Source of the DNA: Schistosoma mansoni
Lineage: Eukaryota; Platyhelminthes; Trematoda; Strigeidida; Schistosomatidae
NCBI RefSeq assembly: GCF_000237925.1
Contig: NC_031501.1
Span: 932,286 to 996,285, forward strand
Direction: 5' to 3'
DNA length: 64,000 nt
The translations under genes were made by a program, and so were the position numbers. Below are positions 30,601-37,290 of the stretch, one piece after another (the stretch's first letter is position 1; each line of letters opens with the position of its first letter). Below the pieces are notes generated by a model. The model made no database searches. It saw only the letters and a list, made by a program, of their open reading frames with translations, and was not told the origin of the DNA.

Positions 30601-31211
30601 AAGTACAATTTAAACCAAATATTTACAGAACAAATATGCTACATAGGTTGGATATAATAGAGGCTACTGGTCCTACGGTCCATAGCTATAACTACTAACA
30701 CGAAATATTAGTTTGCTGTTGTTTTTAATGAAAAGTATTCATTAATTCCACGATCCTACACATTTATCTGAGGTTTAAAAAAAATGCACTTAAACCAAAT
30801 TTATTACCACCACCTCGATCATACAACATAATTCTATTAGAAATCGGACAGAATTGATAACGAATATAATACTGATTTTCGTTGAGTAATAGATGTATAA
30901 AGTATTATTATCATATCAAACTTCATGCGCTCAGAAAAAAATACTAGGAAATATGAAAACTCGATTGAATTAGTTCTCAGCATAACCAGTCCTAGAATGT
31001 TAATTTTCAGTGAATTTCTAACCTTAATCAAATTAATCAGCGTTAAAAGTAACATCGGAAAGCTTAATAACAACAAACTGAACTTGTAAGAGTTATGTAT
31101 TGAAATAAGCTTAACAACAGAAAAATCTACCACCATAATCTCGTCACACTTACTTGGGACAGGATCAGAAAAAGGATTGTAACCCTCCAATGACTCTTGA
31201 TTGACTTTACT
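376..31211 (-). CDS. SCAMP: Secretory carrier-associated membrane protein (SCAMP), six exons seen, N-terminal exon missing
   Basis: SCAMPs are four-pass membrane proteins of the trans-Golgi, recycling endosomes and secretory vesicles. Visible exons on the minus strand are 31211-31154, 25570-25313, 10559-10268, 8600-8499, 2131-2014 and 483-376; all junctions are AG/GT and the phases join into 311 codons plus stop. In order they encode an NPF endocytic motif ([10 protein letters not shown]), a Pro-rich stretch, a charged coiled coil ([20 protein letters not shown]), the SCAMP signature [16 protein letters not shown]1 and TM2 with the cytosolic loop [12 protein letters not shown]3, TM4 and the tail [16 protein letters not shown]. 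The loop differs from the CWYRPxYxAF of vertebrate SCAMPs. About 20-30 N-terminal residues should lie in an exon further right that I could not find. Introns are about 5.6, 14.8, 1.7, 6.4 and 1.5 kb and packed with repeats. The family call is very secure; the paralogue is not assigned. Confidence 0.95.
611..690 (+). mobile_element. Second LINE family, extreme 3' end only
   Basis: About 75 bp from ggtatggtaacttgaactga to gttgtgactgactgagag matches the family 3' terminus, a severely 5'-truncated insertion in SCAMP intron 5. Confidence 0.6.
720..895. repeat. tRNA-like repeat, family shared with 39002-39235
   Basis: Shares tggtatcattagctattaca and caagtacctgatgaa-type words with 39160-39230. It has a degenerate tRNA-like start (cagtggcttattggtcaagg). 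Probably an old SINE. Confidence 0.45.
896..1985. other. SCAMP intron sequence, no feature seen
   Basis: AT-rich, no open frame over 60 codons and no repeat that I recognise. Confidence 0.6.
2170..2558. mobile_element. Hammerhead-bearing tRNA-derived repeat, second subfamily, inverted ends
   Basis: The left end agttgaatttatgagtc and the right end gactcatgaattcaact are near-perfect inverted repeats. Inside, the minus strand has the tRNA-like boxes (gggtttgaatcttgcgag) and a hammerhead at about 2264-2314: core CTGAGGA, stem II GTCC(CACAATA)GGAC, GAAAC, GTC, with three extra bases before the core. Confidence 0.7.
2770..3445 (-). mobile_element. Second LINE family, 3' third, decayed
   Basis: The minus strand reads [20 protein letters not shown] and, after breaks, the RGGQ.KT block and the 3' end (tcagtcagctacaacgtcgg at 2770). 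It lies in the SCAMP intron between exons 8499 and 2131. Confidence 0.78.
4407..4466 (-). ncRNA. Hammerhead ribozyme motif, core intact, cleavage site shifted
   Basis: The minus strand has core CTGACGA, stem II GTCC(CAAATA)GGAC, GAAAC and GTC. Three extra bases (AAA) follow GTC before the stem I strand ctggattcc, which should disturb cleavage. Confidence 0.7.
4719..4782 (+). ncRNA. Hammerhead ribozyme motif, core altered
   Basis: Stem I strands are gcaggtacatccag and ctggattccactgc, stem II is GTCC(CAAATA)GGAC and the cleavage triplet is GTC. The core reads CTAACGA instead of CTGANGA and the second core strand reads GAAGT, so activity is unlikely. Confidence 0.7.
5643..6142 (+). mobile_element. 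0.5-kb tailed retroposon, copy 1, full length
   Basis: Reads from gcccccgaatgctctggc to tatttatgtgtttaaataaa with an AAAT/ATAA tail. The 9-bp word aatttatac precedes and follows it (5632-5640 and about 6140-6148), a likely target-site duplication. No ORF, no clear internal promoter box. The family has about 14 copies in the window and I do not recognise a name. Confidence 0.8.
6395..6664. mobile_element. Second copy of the TG...CA element (candidate solo LTR)
   Basis: It has the same 5' end (TGTGGTGTATGCTACTTATG), the ATATAAGTAG hairpin arm and the same 3' end (TTCGTTCACTACA). It is flanked by gtgg on the left and gtag on the right. It is about 270 bp and diverged from the 12-kb copy. Confidence 0.55.
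7258..7575 (-). mobile_element. Hammerhead-bearing repeat, second subfamily, hammerhead deleted
   Basis: The family body is recognised from catagttgaaatcatgagtc to ctgcttcccactagaactc. The segment that should hold GGACGAAACGGCC is shortened (ggacgtcttattatggg), so no complete ribozyme remains. Confidence 0.7.
7938..8452 (-). mobile_element. 0.5-kb tailed retroposon, copy 2, full length
   Basis: Tail at the left (attatttaaacacataaata), 5' end at the right (accagggcatttgggggc). The repeat gcgtattg occurs at 7922-7929 and 8450-8457 as target-site duplication. Confidence 0.8.
8765..9030 (-). mobile_element. Sm-alpha-type SINE with hammerhead motif
   Basis: Minus-strand copy with the B box region gggttcgagtccc, a hammerhead at 8843-8779 (core CTGACGA, GTC followed by AAA as in the 4.4-kb copy, second core strand GAAGT) and the shared body gcaatatcgaggca / cacatatgccaa. 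It lies in the SCAMP intron 170 bp from an exon. Confidence 0.75.
9960..10215 (+). mobile_element. Hammerhead-bearing repeat, decayed plus copy
   Basis: The 3' part has taggacgaaacagtcgtcca and gtgctttcagg, recognisable as the hammerhead 3' half. The 5' half of the core is lost. It lies just outside the SCAMP exon at 10268. Confidence 0.5.
11594..11944 (-). mobile_element. Second LINE family, 3' UTR-proximal remnant
   Basis: The minus strand contains the segment matching gagccatgtcacacgttttc and catctacgaatatgacacag, homologous to 2990-3080. It abuts the 3' end of the better copy at 11945. It is too diverged for an ORF. Confidence 0.55.
11945..13190 (-). mobile_element. Second RTE-like LINE family, best-kept copy: open 300-codon C-terminal ORF
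   Basis: A 300-codon ORF (13166 to 12264, minus) covers the part after the reverse transcriptase. It contains [62 protein letters not shown] and [18 protein letters not shown]. The family resembles SR2 (LLYGxETW box) but is distinct; I do not assign a name. The 3' end carries a characteristic block (acgtacgtacgaag, then ctacgttgtgactgactgac) at 11945-12010. A 282-bp foreign insertion at 12052-12333 splits the 3' UTR, and the last codons of the ORF belong to that insertion. The 5' two-thirds of the LINE is absent. Confidence 0.8.
12052..12333. mobile_element. 282-bp TG...CA insertion with 4-bp duplication: candidate solo LTR
   Basis: The insert begins TGTGGTGTGG, ends TTCACTACA and is flanked by GTAG at 12048-12051 and 12334-12337. 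Other copies of the host LINE have GTAG once at this point. Ends TG...CA, a short imperfect terminal inversion (TGTGGTG/TGTAGTG) and a 4-bp duplication are the usual marks of an LTR. It has an internal hairpin with arms CTACTTATAT / ATATAAGTAG at 12063-12084. A small DNA transposon is the alternative. Confidence 0.6.
13949..14978 (+). mobile_element. 0.5-kb tailed retroposon, copy 3, split by copy 4
   Basis: The left part 13949-14355 ends in gcttcagtttggg and the right part 14872-14978 resumes with tacctgggcagtatcacaac and runs to the tail. Together they make one full plus-strand copy into which an opposite copy has inserted. Confidence 0.8.
14356..14871 (-). mobile_element. 0.5-kb tailed retroposon, copy 4, nested in copy 3
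   Basis: Full-length minus copy with a tail (TTTA)n at 14356-14374 and 5' end at gtaccagggcatttggg. The word TTTGGG is found at both junctions but is also part of the element end, so the duplication is ambiguous. Confidence 0.8.
15073..15305. mobile_element. Degraded Sm-alpha-type foldback
   Basis: The ends gatggattgtagtt and aaccacaatccatc mirror each other. A weak tRNA-like part (gatggcgtttgataaa...) and a degraded hammerhead (ggacaaaac) are recognisable. Confidence 0.55.
15630..15674. repeat. AT dinucleotide microsatellite
   Basis: About 22 uninterrupted AT units. Confidence 0.95.
15863..16385 (-). mobile_element. 0.5-kb tailed retroposon, copy 5, full length with perfect duplication
   Basis: The perfect 11-bp direct repeat aggcaaatact lies at 15849-15859 and 16386-16396, immediately outside the tail and the 5' end. 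This is the best evidence that the family moves by target-primed reverse transcription. Confidence 0.9.
16626..17104 (+). mobile_element. Second LINE family, 5'-truncated copy nearly identical to 12340-12700
   Basis: This plus-strand copy encodes [20 protein letters not shown] through [20 protein letters not shown] with the same residues as the minus-strand copy at 12340-12700. It then has the family 3' UTR ending in gactgactgactgac. It lacks the insertion seen in the 12-kb copy and therefore shows the empty site. Confidence 0.85.
17500..17607. repeat. GT and ATT microsatellites
   Basis: A GT-rich run at about 17500-17526 and an ATT run at 17585-17607. Similar ATT runs occur at 22502-22524 and 52728-52747, a TGT run at 5395-5416, an ACAT run at 20367-20390 and a GAT run at 62447-62466. 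Confidence 0.85.
17765..17960 (-). mobile_element. Hammerhead-bearing repeat joined to an SR2 piece
   Basis: Minus copy with the outer end ggggtttggtggagatttta. The tRNA-like part breaks off after tcgcgaatcagttgaagtta and continues into SR2 sequence, so it is a rearranged junction. Confidence 0.65.
17858..17903 (-). ncRNA. Hammerhead ribozyme motif, nearly complete
   Basis: The minus strand has GCACTG, core CTGAGGA, GTCC(CATAATA)GGAC, GAAAC, the self-complementary stem III ACGGCCGT and cleavage triplet GTT, then CAATGC pairing with stem I except for one mismatch. All core bases are present. Confidence 0.75.
17926..18402 (-). mobile_element. SR2-type LINE fragment, cut by the assembly gap
   Basis: On the minus strand this reads [20 protein letters not shown] and continues to [12 protein letters not shown], almost word for word like the plus-strand copy at 29700-30060. 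The left end joins abruptly to a hammerhead-type repeat at about 17930-17990; the right end runs into the run of Ns. Confidence 0.85.
18403..18602. other. Assembly gap (200 N)
   Basis: Exactly 200 undetermined bases. SR2 pieces of opposite orientation flank it, so the true size and orientation across the gap are uncertain. Confidence 1.
18640..19016 (+). mobile_element. Two small RTE/SR2-related fragments
   Basis: 18650-18770 reads as the start of the reverse transcriptase ([26 protein letters not shown]). 18785-19015 reads as a diverged C-terminus ([35 protein letters not shown]). The middle of the ORF is absent between them, so this is an internally deleted or composite copy on the plus strand just after the gap. 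Confidence 0.7.
19500..20640 (+). mobile_element. Penelope-like element fragment: reverse transcriptase end plus GIY-YIG endonuclease
   Basis: The plus strand reads [11 protein letters not shown] at 19541-19570, the Penelope-type catalytic box. It is followed by [20 protein letters not shown], then about 120 residues later [19 protein letters not shown] at 20087-20145. The latter is the CxxC...YIG form of the GIY-YIG nuclease used by canonical Penelope-like elements. A typical 3'-terminal peptide ([11 protein letters not shown]) occurs near 20583-20613. The upstream part of the reverse transcriptase is missing and several frame breaks exist. Confidence 0.78.
20715..20935 (+). repeat. tRNA-derived SINE-like repeat, 5'-truncated
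   Basis: It begins at the B box (gatataagtttgaatccc) and keeps the body shared with 63540-63680. It lies between the Penelope-like fragment and a hammerhead-bearing repeat. Confidence 0.5.
20965..21405 (+). mobile_element. Hammerhead-bearing tRNA-derived repeat with inverted ends, most complete copy
   Basis: The ends atcatgagtcaattgaagct (21019) and ctagcttcagttgactcatg (21382) are inverted repeats. Inside is a tRNA-like unit with A box ggctcagtggtccatcg and B box gggttcgaatc at 21229-21296, then a hammerhead motif. It lies just downstream of a Penelope-like fragment. Confidence 0.75.
21316..21361 (+). ncRNA. Hammerhead ribozyme motif, core complete
   Basis: GCACTG, core CTGAGGA at 21322-21328, GTCC(CACAATA)GGAC, GAAAC, triplet TTC and TAGTGC closing stem I with one wobble. 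Stem III is weakened compared with the family form ACGGCCGT. Confidence 0.7.
21655..21958 (+). mobile_element. Second LINE family, 3' end
   Basis: It begins within the last codons (aattgatcacaatggcgtag), keeps the 3' UTR (gggatttgaatcgacaactg) and ends gttgtgactgactgactgat. Confidence 0.75.
22857..22896 (+). mobile_element. SR2 3' end only (about 40 bp)
   Basis: A short match to the extreme SR2 3' end (cggcctaagctactccacaa followed by ggggtaacaggcataagtaag), as expected of severe 5' truncation during target-primed reverse transcription. Confidence 0.65.
23165..23930 (+). mobile_element. Second LINE family, very decayed, interrupted by a hammerhead inverted pair
   Basis: 23165-23285 resembles the GGAAGAAAGTTA...GGCACCAGTTCATGAAGT coding block and 23700-23900 resembles the 3' UTR. 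The foreign block 23288-23605 between them is the inverted hammerhead repeat described separately. Confidence 0.45.
23288..23605. mobile_element. Facing pair of hammerhead-bearing repeats
   Basis: 23288-23498 is a minus copy with tRNA-like boxes. 23499-23605 is the plus 3' end starting at tcgtggatgagcactgccga. Both hammerheads are altered in the core. The block interrupts an old LINE copy. Confidence 0.6.
24005..24897 (+). mobile_element. Second LINE family, 3' third, decayed
   Basis: Plus-strand words include [31 protein letters not shown] and, further on, a GGAAGAAAGTTAGGGGCGGC segment. The 3' end at 24850-24895 is ctacgttgtagatgaccgac. Frameshifts and stops are present. Confidence 0.8.
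25741..28266 (+). mobile_element. SR2-type (RTE clade) LINE, 5'-truncated, decayed ORF
   Basis: The ORF starts inside the apurinic endonuclease domain ([12 protein letters not shown], then DHICINKEF and NHHLVV at 25750-26070). It runs through the reverse transcriptase with [64 protein letters not shown] and the catalytic [10 protein letters not shown] near 27480. The RTE C-terminal region with [20 protein letters not shown] follows. The 3' end shows the GGTGACAGGCATAAGTAA sequence seen at other SR2 ends here. Several frame changes and stops make it non-autonomous. It lies sense-plus inside the second SCAMP intron. A tailed retroposon begins only a few bases beyond its 3' end. Confidence 0.9.
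28268..28684 (-). mobile_element. 0.5-kb tailed retroposon, copy 6, 5'-truncated
   Basis: The tail joins the 3' end of the SR2 copy at 28266. The body ends at cacaacgagaaggctac, about 100 bp short of the family 5' end. Confidence 0.8.
29190..30258 (+). mobile_element. SR2-type LINE, 5'-truncated at the reverse transcriptase
   Basis: It begins near the palm domain ([19 protein letters not shown]) and keeps [12 protein letters not shown] and a decayed catalytic box (FVDDLVLLS). An open 200-codon C-terminal stretch follows from 29642 ([20 protein letters not shown] to the end). It finishes with GGGGTAACAGGCGTAAGTAAG. Unusual shared words ([20 protein letters not shown]) place it in the same subfamily as the fragment at 17926-18402. 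Confidence 0.88.
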
Positions 31212-31678
31212 CTGCAAGAATAAACAATAACAGTAAGGACCCATAGAAACATAAAAAAAGATGTCACTATGTAAGAACCTGCTAAGTGAACTATTTATGT
31301 AAACATCCTCGTTATGAACCTGCCATCTAACCCACTTTAGCTGGATGCAAAACAAAGGTGACAGATATATTAGCACGGACATATATCTATTTTCTTTATC
31401 TCACATCGACACTGCAAGGGGGACGAATAAAAAGATAGTAAGGGTGCAGGACGAAGTAAGGAGAAAACTGAAAATGGTTACATCTATAAATATAATAAAA
31501 CGATTGGTAGAAACTCTTAAATTAGTAAAGAAATCGATGGGTACAAGTGGTAAAAATCAGGTAGGATATGGCGAAGGTATGGAATCTTAACATGTTGTTT
31601 TTCACACTGGTTCAGTTTAAAAAATCGATAGATAGAAAAAGGAAGCAATGAAAATAGTGCTAATTATGATGGAAAAGT

Positions 31679-31776
31679 TATTTATTTGAATACAAACATT
31701 GGTACAAGGAGGCACCAAATAGATATGCGTCACATATTATTCGATGCTGCCCGGGTGCCAAAACCGGAGGTAAGAG
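31679..31776 (-). mobile_element. 0.5-kb tailed retroposon, 3' fragment
   Basis: About 100 bp from the tail (gttatttatttgaatacaaa) to gggtgccaaaaccggagg; diverged. Confidence 0.6.
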
Positions 31777-31893
31777 TTGGGTAAAACATAAAAATGAGGG
31801 TTATTAGATAATACAACGTTTAACATTCAGTAAAAGATAATGAATGAATACATACGTGCTGTTAGGATAGGTTTGTGGCATGCCACCTAACGC

Positions 31894-31952
31894 TTTTTAT
31901 TTATTTATCTATTTAAACACATACATATTGGTACAAAGGGCACCAGATACGC
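31894..31952 (-). mobile_element. 0.5-kb tailed retroposon, 3' end only
   Basis: About 60 bp, tail plus ttggtacaaagggcaccag. Confidence 0.6.
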
Positions 31953-32469
31953 TTTTAACTAAAGATTAAGATAATCTTGCAGATAAATGGGAAGTTTGCT
32001 CCTTCCAATCGAACTGAATCTAATTGTTAGGAGCTTTGTGAACTTTTGTTGCCTTTGTTTAGTCATCTCTAATCTTTTTCCAAACTACTTTTATGCTAGC
32101 TAAGTACATGTCAGCGTATTTAAATCGATGTAACCTTGATTTTGTATGATACATGATAAGCCCATTGACATCAACAGTACTGAAGGAAAGCTAAACGACG
32201 AAACAGAAAGTCATACTAAAATGAGTGGTAATCAGCAGGGCCTTAGGTATGTCAAACTGAGGTTTTTATGCCGCAACTTATTTACCTAATCCCAAAACTG
32301 ATGATATGAAGCACAAACTGATGTAATGAGATATTGATTAGAATTTAGTCCCATTTATCTCCAAGTGGCTTGAGACATATTAAGCACGTTACAAACAGCT
32401 GATTATGATTAAATAGCATTTTAAAATCCATATTAGTTTGATTTAATATTCGTATATAATTTACTCTGA

Positions 32470-32694
32470 ACAGCTCTTTATCTTCCCTTAAACCTTGAGA
32501 TTAAAATTGCTTCATAACGTTTTTCCTTCCTATACTATATCCTTATGTACAACCTTTCTTTTATATATTACCACCACTAAATTAACCACTTCTATGAATC
32601 AGGTGTTCATCTTGTTGTGCTAACGAGGTATGGCAACTTGGACCGATGCATATATGTGCCTGGTCCTACGTTGTAGCTGACTGACTGACTCTGA
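32470..32694 (+). mobile_element. Second LINE family, 3' UTR only
   Basis: A 3' UTR copy with tatatattaccaccactaaa and the terminal ctacgttgtagctgactgac. It lies upstream of the first visible SCAMP exon. Confidence 0.7.
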
Positions 32695-35600
32695 ACAGCA
32701 GAGAACTAGTGTTTTTGTACTGCCACCGACTTCCAGTTACATGTAAGACATTAAATCTAAAATATTAATACGAGTCATTTGTCGAGAACTGACCGAATCT
32801 AAATTCTTATAGACAATACACAATGGGTGGATAGAGGTCCCAACCTGGCATGGTGGTTGGGAAACATACGCTGACGAGCCACTTATATGCTCGGAACAAC
32901 CGTCACAAGGCTATTTGAACTCTTTAATTAACTTTTTATACCACTGTTTTGAAGATTATCATCGAGATTAGATATTAAAGAAAAGTAAATAATGAACTAG
33001 TTAACACTATATTTCAAATATGAGATCATACTAGGCCCTTACGTTATCCCTCAACTTTTGTGGAAGCGGTGGGACTTAGGTGTTGTATGAGATAAGACCA
33101 TAAAGCCTATGTATAGTTTTAACAGTTCAATCAAAACGAAGTATGTGATTACTCATTTAGGTCCCCCTGCTGCTAGGTTGAGGAATATTTGTTAATGACC
33201 GTTGCTTTGTGGCTACTATATATTTTAAATACTTAGATCATTTAGAGACACTTTTATACTGCAAAATATTAGAGGACTTTGAAAAAACTGAAAGAACTAA
33301 CCATTTGAAAACACTATCGAATAGCCCGCGACTAAAGGAACACTTGGAGGACAGATTATTTATAATTTGCGCTAGTGCAATTCAAACCCCAAACTTTGTG
33401 AGATAGTTTGCCTCTCGCGGTCTGCTACCTGATAGTAGAAAGGCGCTTTTAGTTCCCAAAGGATGTGTTTTCTTGTTATAATCCCTTTAAATCCACTGAA
33501 CAAAAACAATATTTAGCAATAGGAGGAGTGATAATGGAGTTACATATCTAGTAATCTATTTCATTACCTACGAGACTACATTAAATGTCTAGGTTTCTTT
33601 TGTCATATTCACCGGGAGATTTCATCACACCACACTTCGAGTGTACAGAATTACATTATTGAGATTTTCGAAAGCTCAGTTTCATACTGTGGATTTAGTT
33701 AACAAGAAATTGCAGAGGTAAATAAACCTTAAAAATAAATATCTCTGTAAGCCTTCGAAATTAGTGTCGATCCCATTAGTTTTGCCGGATTCATCTAGCT
33801 TGAGGCTTCCGGTCATACATCCCCAACAGATCACGAGTGGTTACGCCGTGCTACGCATCTCTTGAAACTGTTAGCCAGGTTGGAATAAACGATTCTCTAT
33901 ACATTGATAGTCTTCCAAATATATTTTCGAGCCACTTCATTTCTGACTTCCAATTTGACTGGAACGGCATACTTCGAATTTGTAGTTATTTAGGTCTGTC
34001 AAAACTATTTACTGGTTCATGTAATCTGAAAAACTAATAGACCTAACATAAATTTATTGACTCTTCATTATGCGACTGGCCAATCTGCTTGACTTTACTC
34101 TCAAGTCACATCATCTGCCCTAGTCTGCTCTATCGTGATCGTTAGGGTGTTCTAGTGCATAATAACCTTTGAAAAATAAATGAAATACCACCAGCAGATC
34201 AATGTATAGAATATGAAAATTAAAAGTTACACATTATTATCACTCATGTAAGACTGAGGGAAATATGCATAAGTTCACATACATATTTATGCACAGCCTA
34301 ACGTATATGGCCACATGAATGAATCGTGAACGTTGTAGTTCAGGTTGTCTAATATAGATCTTGCTCGATAACTATAATGTAGAGATTTAGCTTTAGAACT
34401 TCTTGCATTGCATCTAAAATGTACAAGACTCATCTGCAGACCGCAAAACTCACTTTTTTCACCTACAATCCACGATCGTACGTTCTGCGTATCATAGTAC
34501 TACATGGAAAATGAAAAACACAGATATTCATGAATAGTCATAAAATTTAAAAGCATTTAACATTATTCATTTAAATGTCTGATTCATTTATTAAAGTGAT
34601 GACATGATGAATGACACTGTCTTCCAATTGCGACGAAGATGCGTATGTGACATTAAGTCAGCCGGCATGAGTGTAATCGACTGAATCATGATGAAGCGAT
34701 TGTGGAGAAACTGTGATGGTTGGGGCCCATAAATATACTGTTTCATAATAAGGAAACGGAATGCATCCCCAGTCATATTTTTGCACCTTACTGGAATGCG
34801 ATTAAAATATATGGTACAACAAGATAATCTGAGTTTCAGTAGCCACTGGCTTCATCTTTGGTGTTAGAGAACTGAAAATACTTAACTGATTAGGGACTTT
34901 TATACTGAATATTATTAGTTTCACCGTTTTCGATGCATTCGTTCTACCCAACTTTGTAACCTATTTGCTTATAACTTTGACCTCGGACATTCTAGGTTCA
35001 CTCTGTCTTTGCTTTGGTATTTTGGAAGTTTTCTTCCGGAAACCTAAAAATTGAAGGTCTGCGTAGTAATTGTTATAATGATTATCAAAACGATATATTT
35101 GAGTCGATTACTTATAGCTTACGGGTAAGCTTTGGTACCCGAATCAGAATTTGGTTCTACTGTTGTTTGGGGTGGTGGGTTACAAGTGGATCAATCGACC
35201 ATGCTTAAATAACGGACGAGAGCAAAATTTGAACTCCACATTTAGGAAAGAGAATGTATCTGACAATAAGCACGTCCAAAAATTAATATGATGAATGATT
35301 TGAATTATTGTTTCACCCTCCATGTATATTACAGTGACACATTAGTACGATAATGAGACTAATCACCTTAGATCAGAACTAGTATTCATGTCCAAAAATA
35401 AAGAACCAGATTAACAATAGGTAGTACTTTATCCGATACCATTACAAGTACTCACACTCAGTGAGTTCGGAGTAGAAATCAATGGCAGGAGGGAAAATTA
35501 CACATGTAATAGTTTTGAGGCTGTGATTGTTTATCATCACCCAACGACCAGTCATATTTCACTTCCACTACCACATATCAGAAATATTTGGCATATCTTA
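32695..35600. other. No gene or known repeat seen
   Basis: Only short chance ORFs, none with a recognisable motif. The missing first exon of SCAMP and its promoter could lie here, but I could not find an NPF-containing exon ending in phase 0. Confidence 0.5.
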
Positions 35601-36099
35601 AGGAAAATCTTAGGTCATAGATGGATGTGGAGTCGCGATTGACTATGATCACTACTACAATAAGACTACGTGCCATTTATCGACTTCGATCCCTCAGTAG
35701 GCCTAAAACCAGAAGGCTGTTAATGGTCCAAATAAGATATATTTGTTGGCGATCTCATGGTATCGAAAGAATACCGCGACGTGCCAAAGATTACAGGCAA
35801 AACGGCGGAGCGTAAGCTCGTTCGTACAAGCAAAATGGGTTACGGAAGGAAAAGTGCTTTTGGTACAGTTAAACAAACAAGTAGAGTAAAACAATCACTG
35901 GCACAAATGGTTATAATACTAATTGTTTCCATTACACCAATCGCGTTCTCGTCACTAAATTAGGTCACTACAGGAGCCTCCCGCTTGAAAGAATCTACAC
36001 TTTCAATACGAAGCGGTTTCGTTCGTGGGACTGATTGGCAAACGTGTGATTGTAGGAAGCGATCGTTGATCCTCGAGTCGCCACCAAAGGTCTTTTACG

Positions 36100-37290
36100 T
36101 AGAACGGTACCATTAGAAACGTGCTGTATTTGTTGCTTGAGTCAGCGTGCTACACCAAAATGGTTTGCATCCAGAATCTGAAGATTGTGTTCGTAGGCGT
36201 CAGGACCAGAAAACGCTGCAGACGTAGGACGGAACCATATTGAGCCAAGAATCCAGGAGCGGCCATAATAATCAAGTTAGGGACCAAATGTATGCCATAC
36301 GTATTTGGAGCCAAAAGGATCAACTGAGTGAGTTGGCTAAAGCGTTGGTGATCATACCAGCTTTCGCCAAGGTTGGATGATGTCGACGGTACCAATAGGG
36401 CGATGGCCGAAGGCGTGGGCTCAGGATAAAGAAAAAAACAAAGAGAAAGAGAAAAGTGTAGCGTGCGTGTGGTATAGGGATAGAGTCCCATACTGTATCC
36501 GTTGTTGGTTGTGTGTTTAGTCGCGAAAACGTATGAGTAGGCGTACTCGATGACCGGAACGTGAGACGGTAGTCTCGTTCGTACCTCGTGAGATTTCAAT
36601 CCCGTCCGAAGTCAAGGCTGGTGTAGTCTGCTGATCTGGACCTCAGAATGAGGTCTCTGATGTGTACAGCGTGAGATCCGAAGTAGATGTGGAGATCCCG
36701 CTAGGAGCTTTGATGAGTCTAGCATTGAGTCACGGCTTATCAGGTAGGGCACTGCCATTGACGTGTGCTGGCTTTAGACGATCTATCTTGAAGGTCTTTC
36801 CGCGACGGGAAATCACTTGGAAAGACCCTTCGTCAGGCTGTTGCTATGGTTGGCGTACCGAACCTAGTTGTATGAAAACATGTGAACAGGTAGATAACTC
36901 TCGAGGGAGAGCCACCCGTCGATGTTGTATACGAGTTGACACCGGAGACGGTGTTCGCATAAATGCACAGTCGTTGGACGTAGTCTGATTCTCCGAAATT
37001 ATTGCTGCTCCGTGGTGTGAAAAATTCTCCAGGCAGACGGAAAGTCGTGCCGTATACAAGTTCAGCGGCGGAACACTGGATATCTGCATTTAAGCCCGTT
37101 CTAATATCCAAGAGGACGAGGGGTAAGGTTTCGTACCAATTGTCGTTTTTGTGTGCTCGAAGAACGATCAGGTTAAGCCTCGCCCAAATCTATAGAAAGC
37201 TAGCATATCGGCCATTCAGGAGTGCATCGCAAAGACAGACTGGACAGTGGATACTAGCTCATCAGTTGAAGAAGCATGGTATATAATTAA
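36100..37290 (-). mobile_element. Ty3/gypsy LTR-retrotransposon fossil (3' part of pol)
   Basis: The minus strand carries the integrase C-terminal region of a Ty3/gypsy element, with words such as LLDIRTGLNADIQCSAAELV and YGTTFRLPGEFF at about 37110-37000 and the later GKTFKIDRLKPAHVNGSALP near 36790-36740. The 36150-36599 stretch downstream may hold the untranslated end. It is truncated and broken, an old copy; no flanking LTR pair was recognised. Confidence 0.75.

Noticed and set aside
30837-31382. 181-codon minus ORF as one exon
   Set aside because: Only 31154-31211 is flanked by good splice sites and joins SCAMP in phase; the rest has no motif and reads like open intron sequence.
36150-36599. 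149-codon minus ORF as a host gene
   Set aside because: It lies directly beyond gypsy pol remains on the same strand and resembles no known protein; treated as part of the fossil region.
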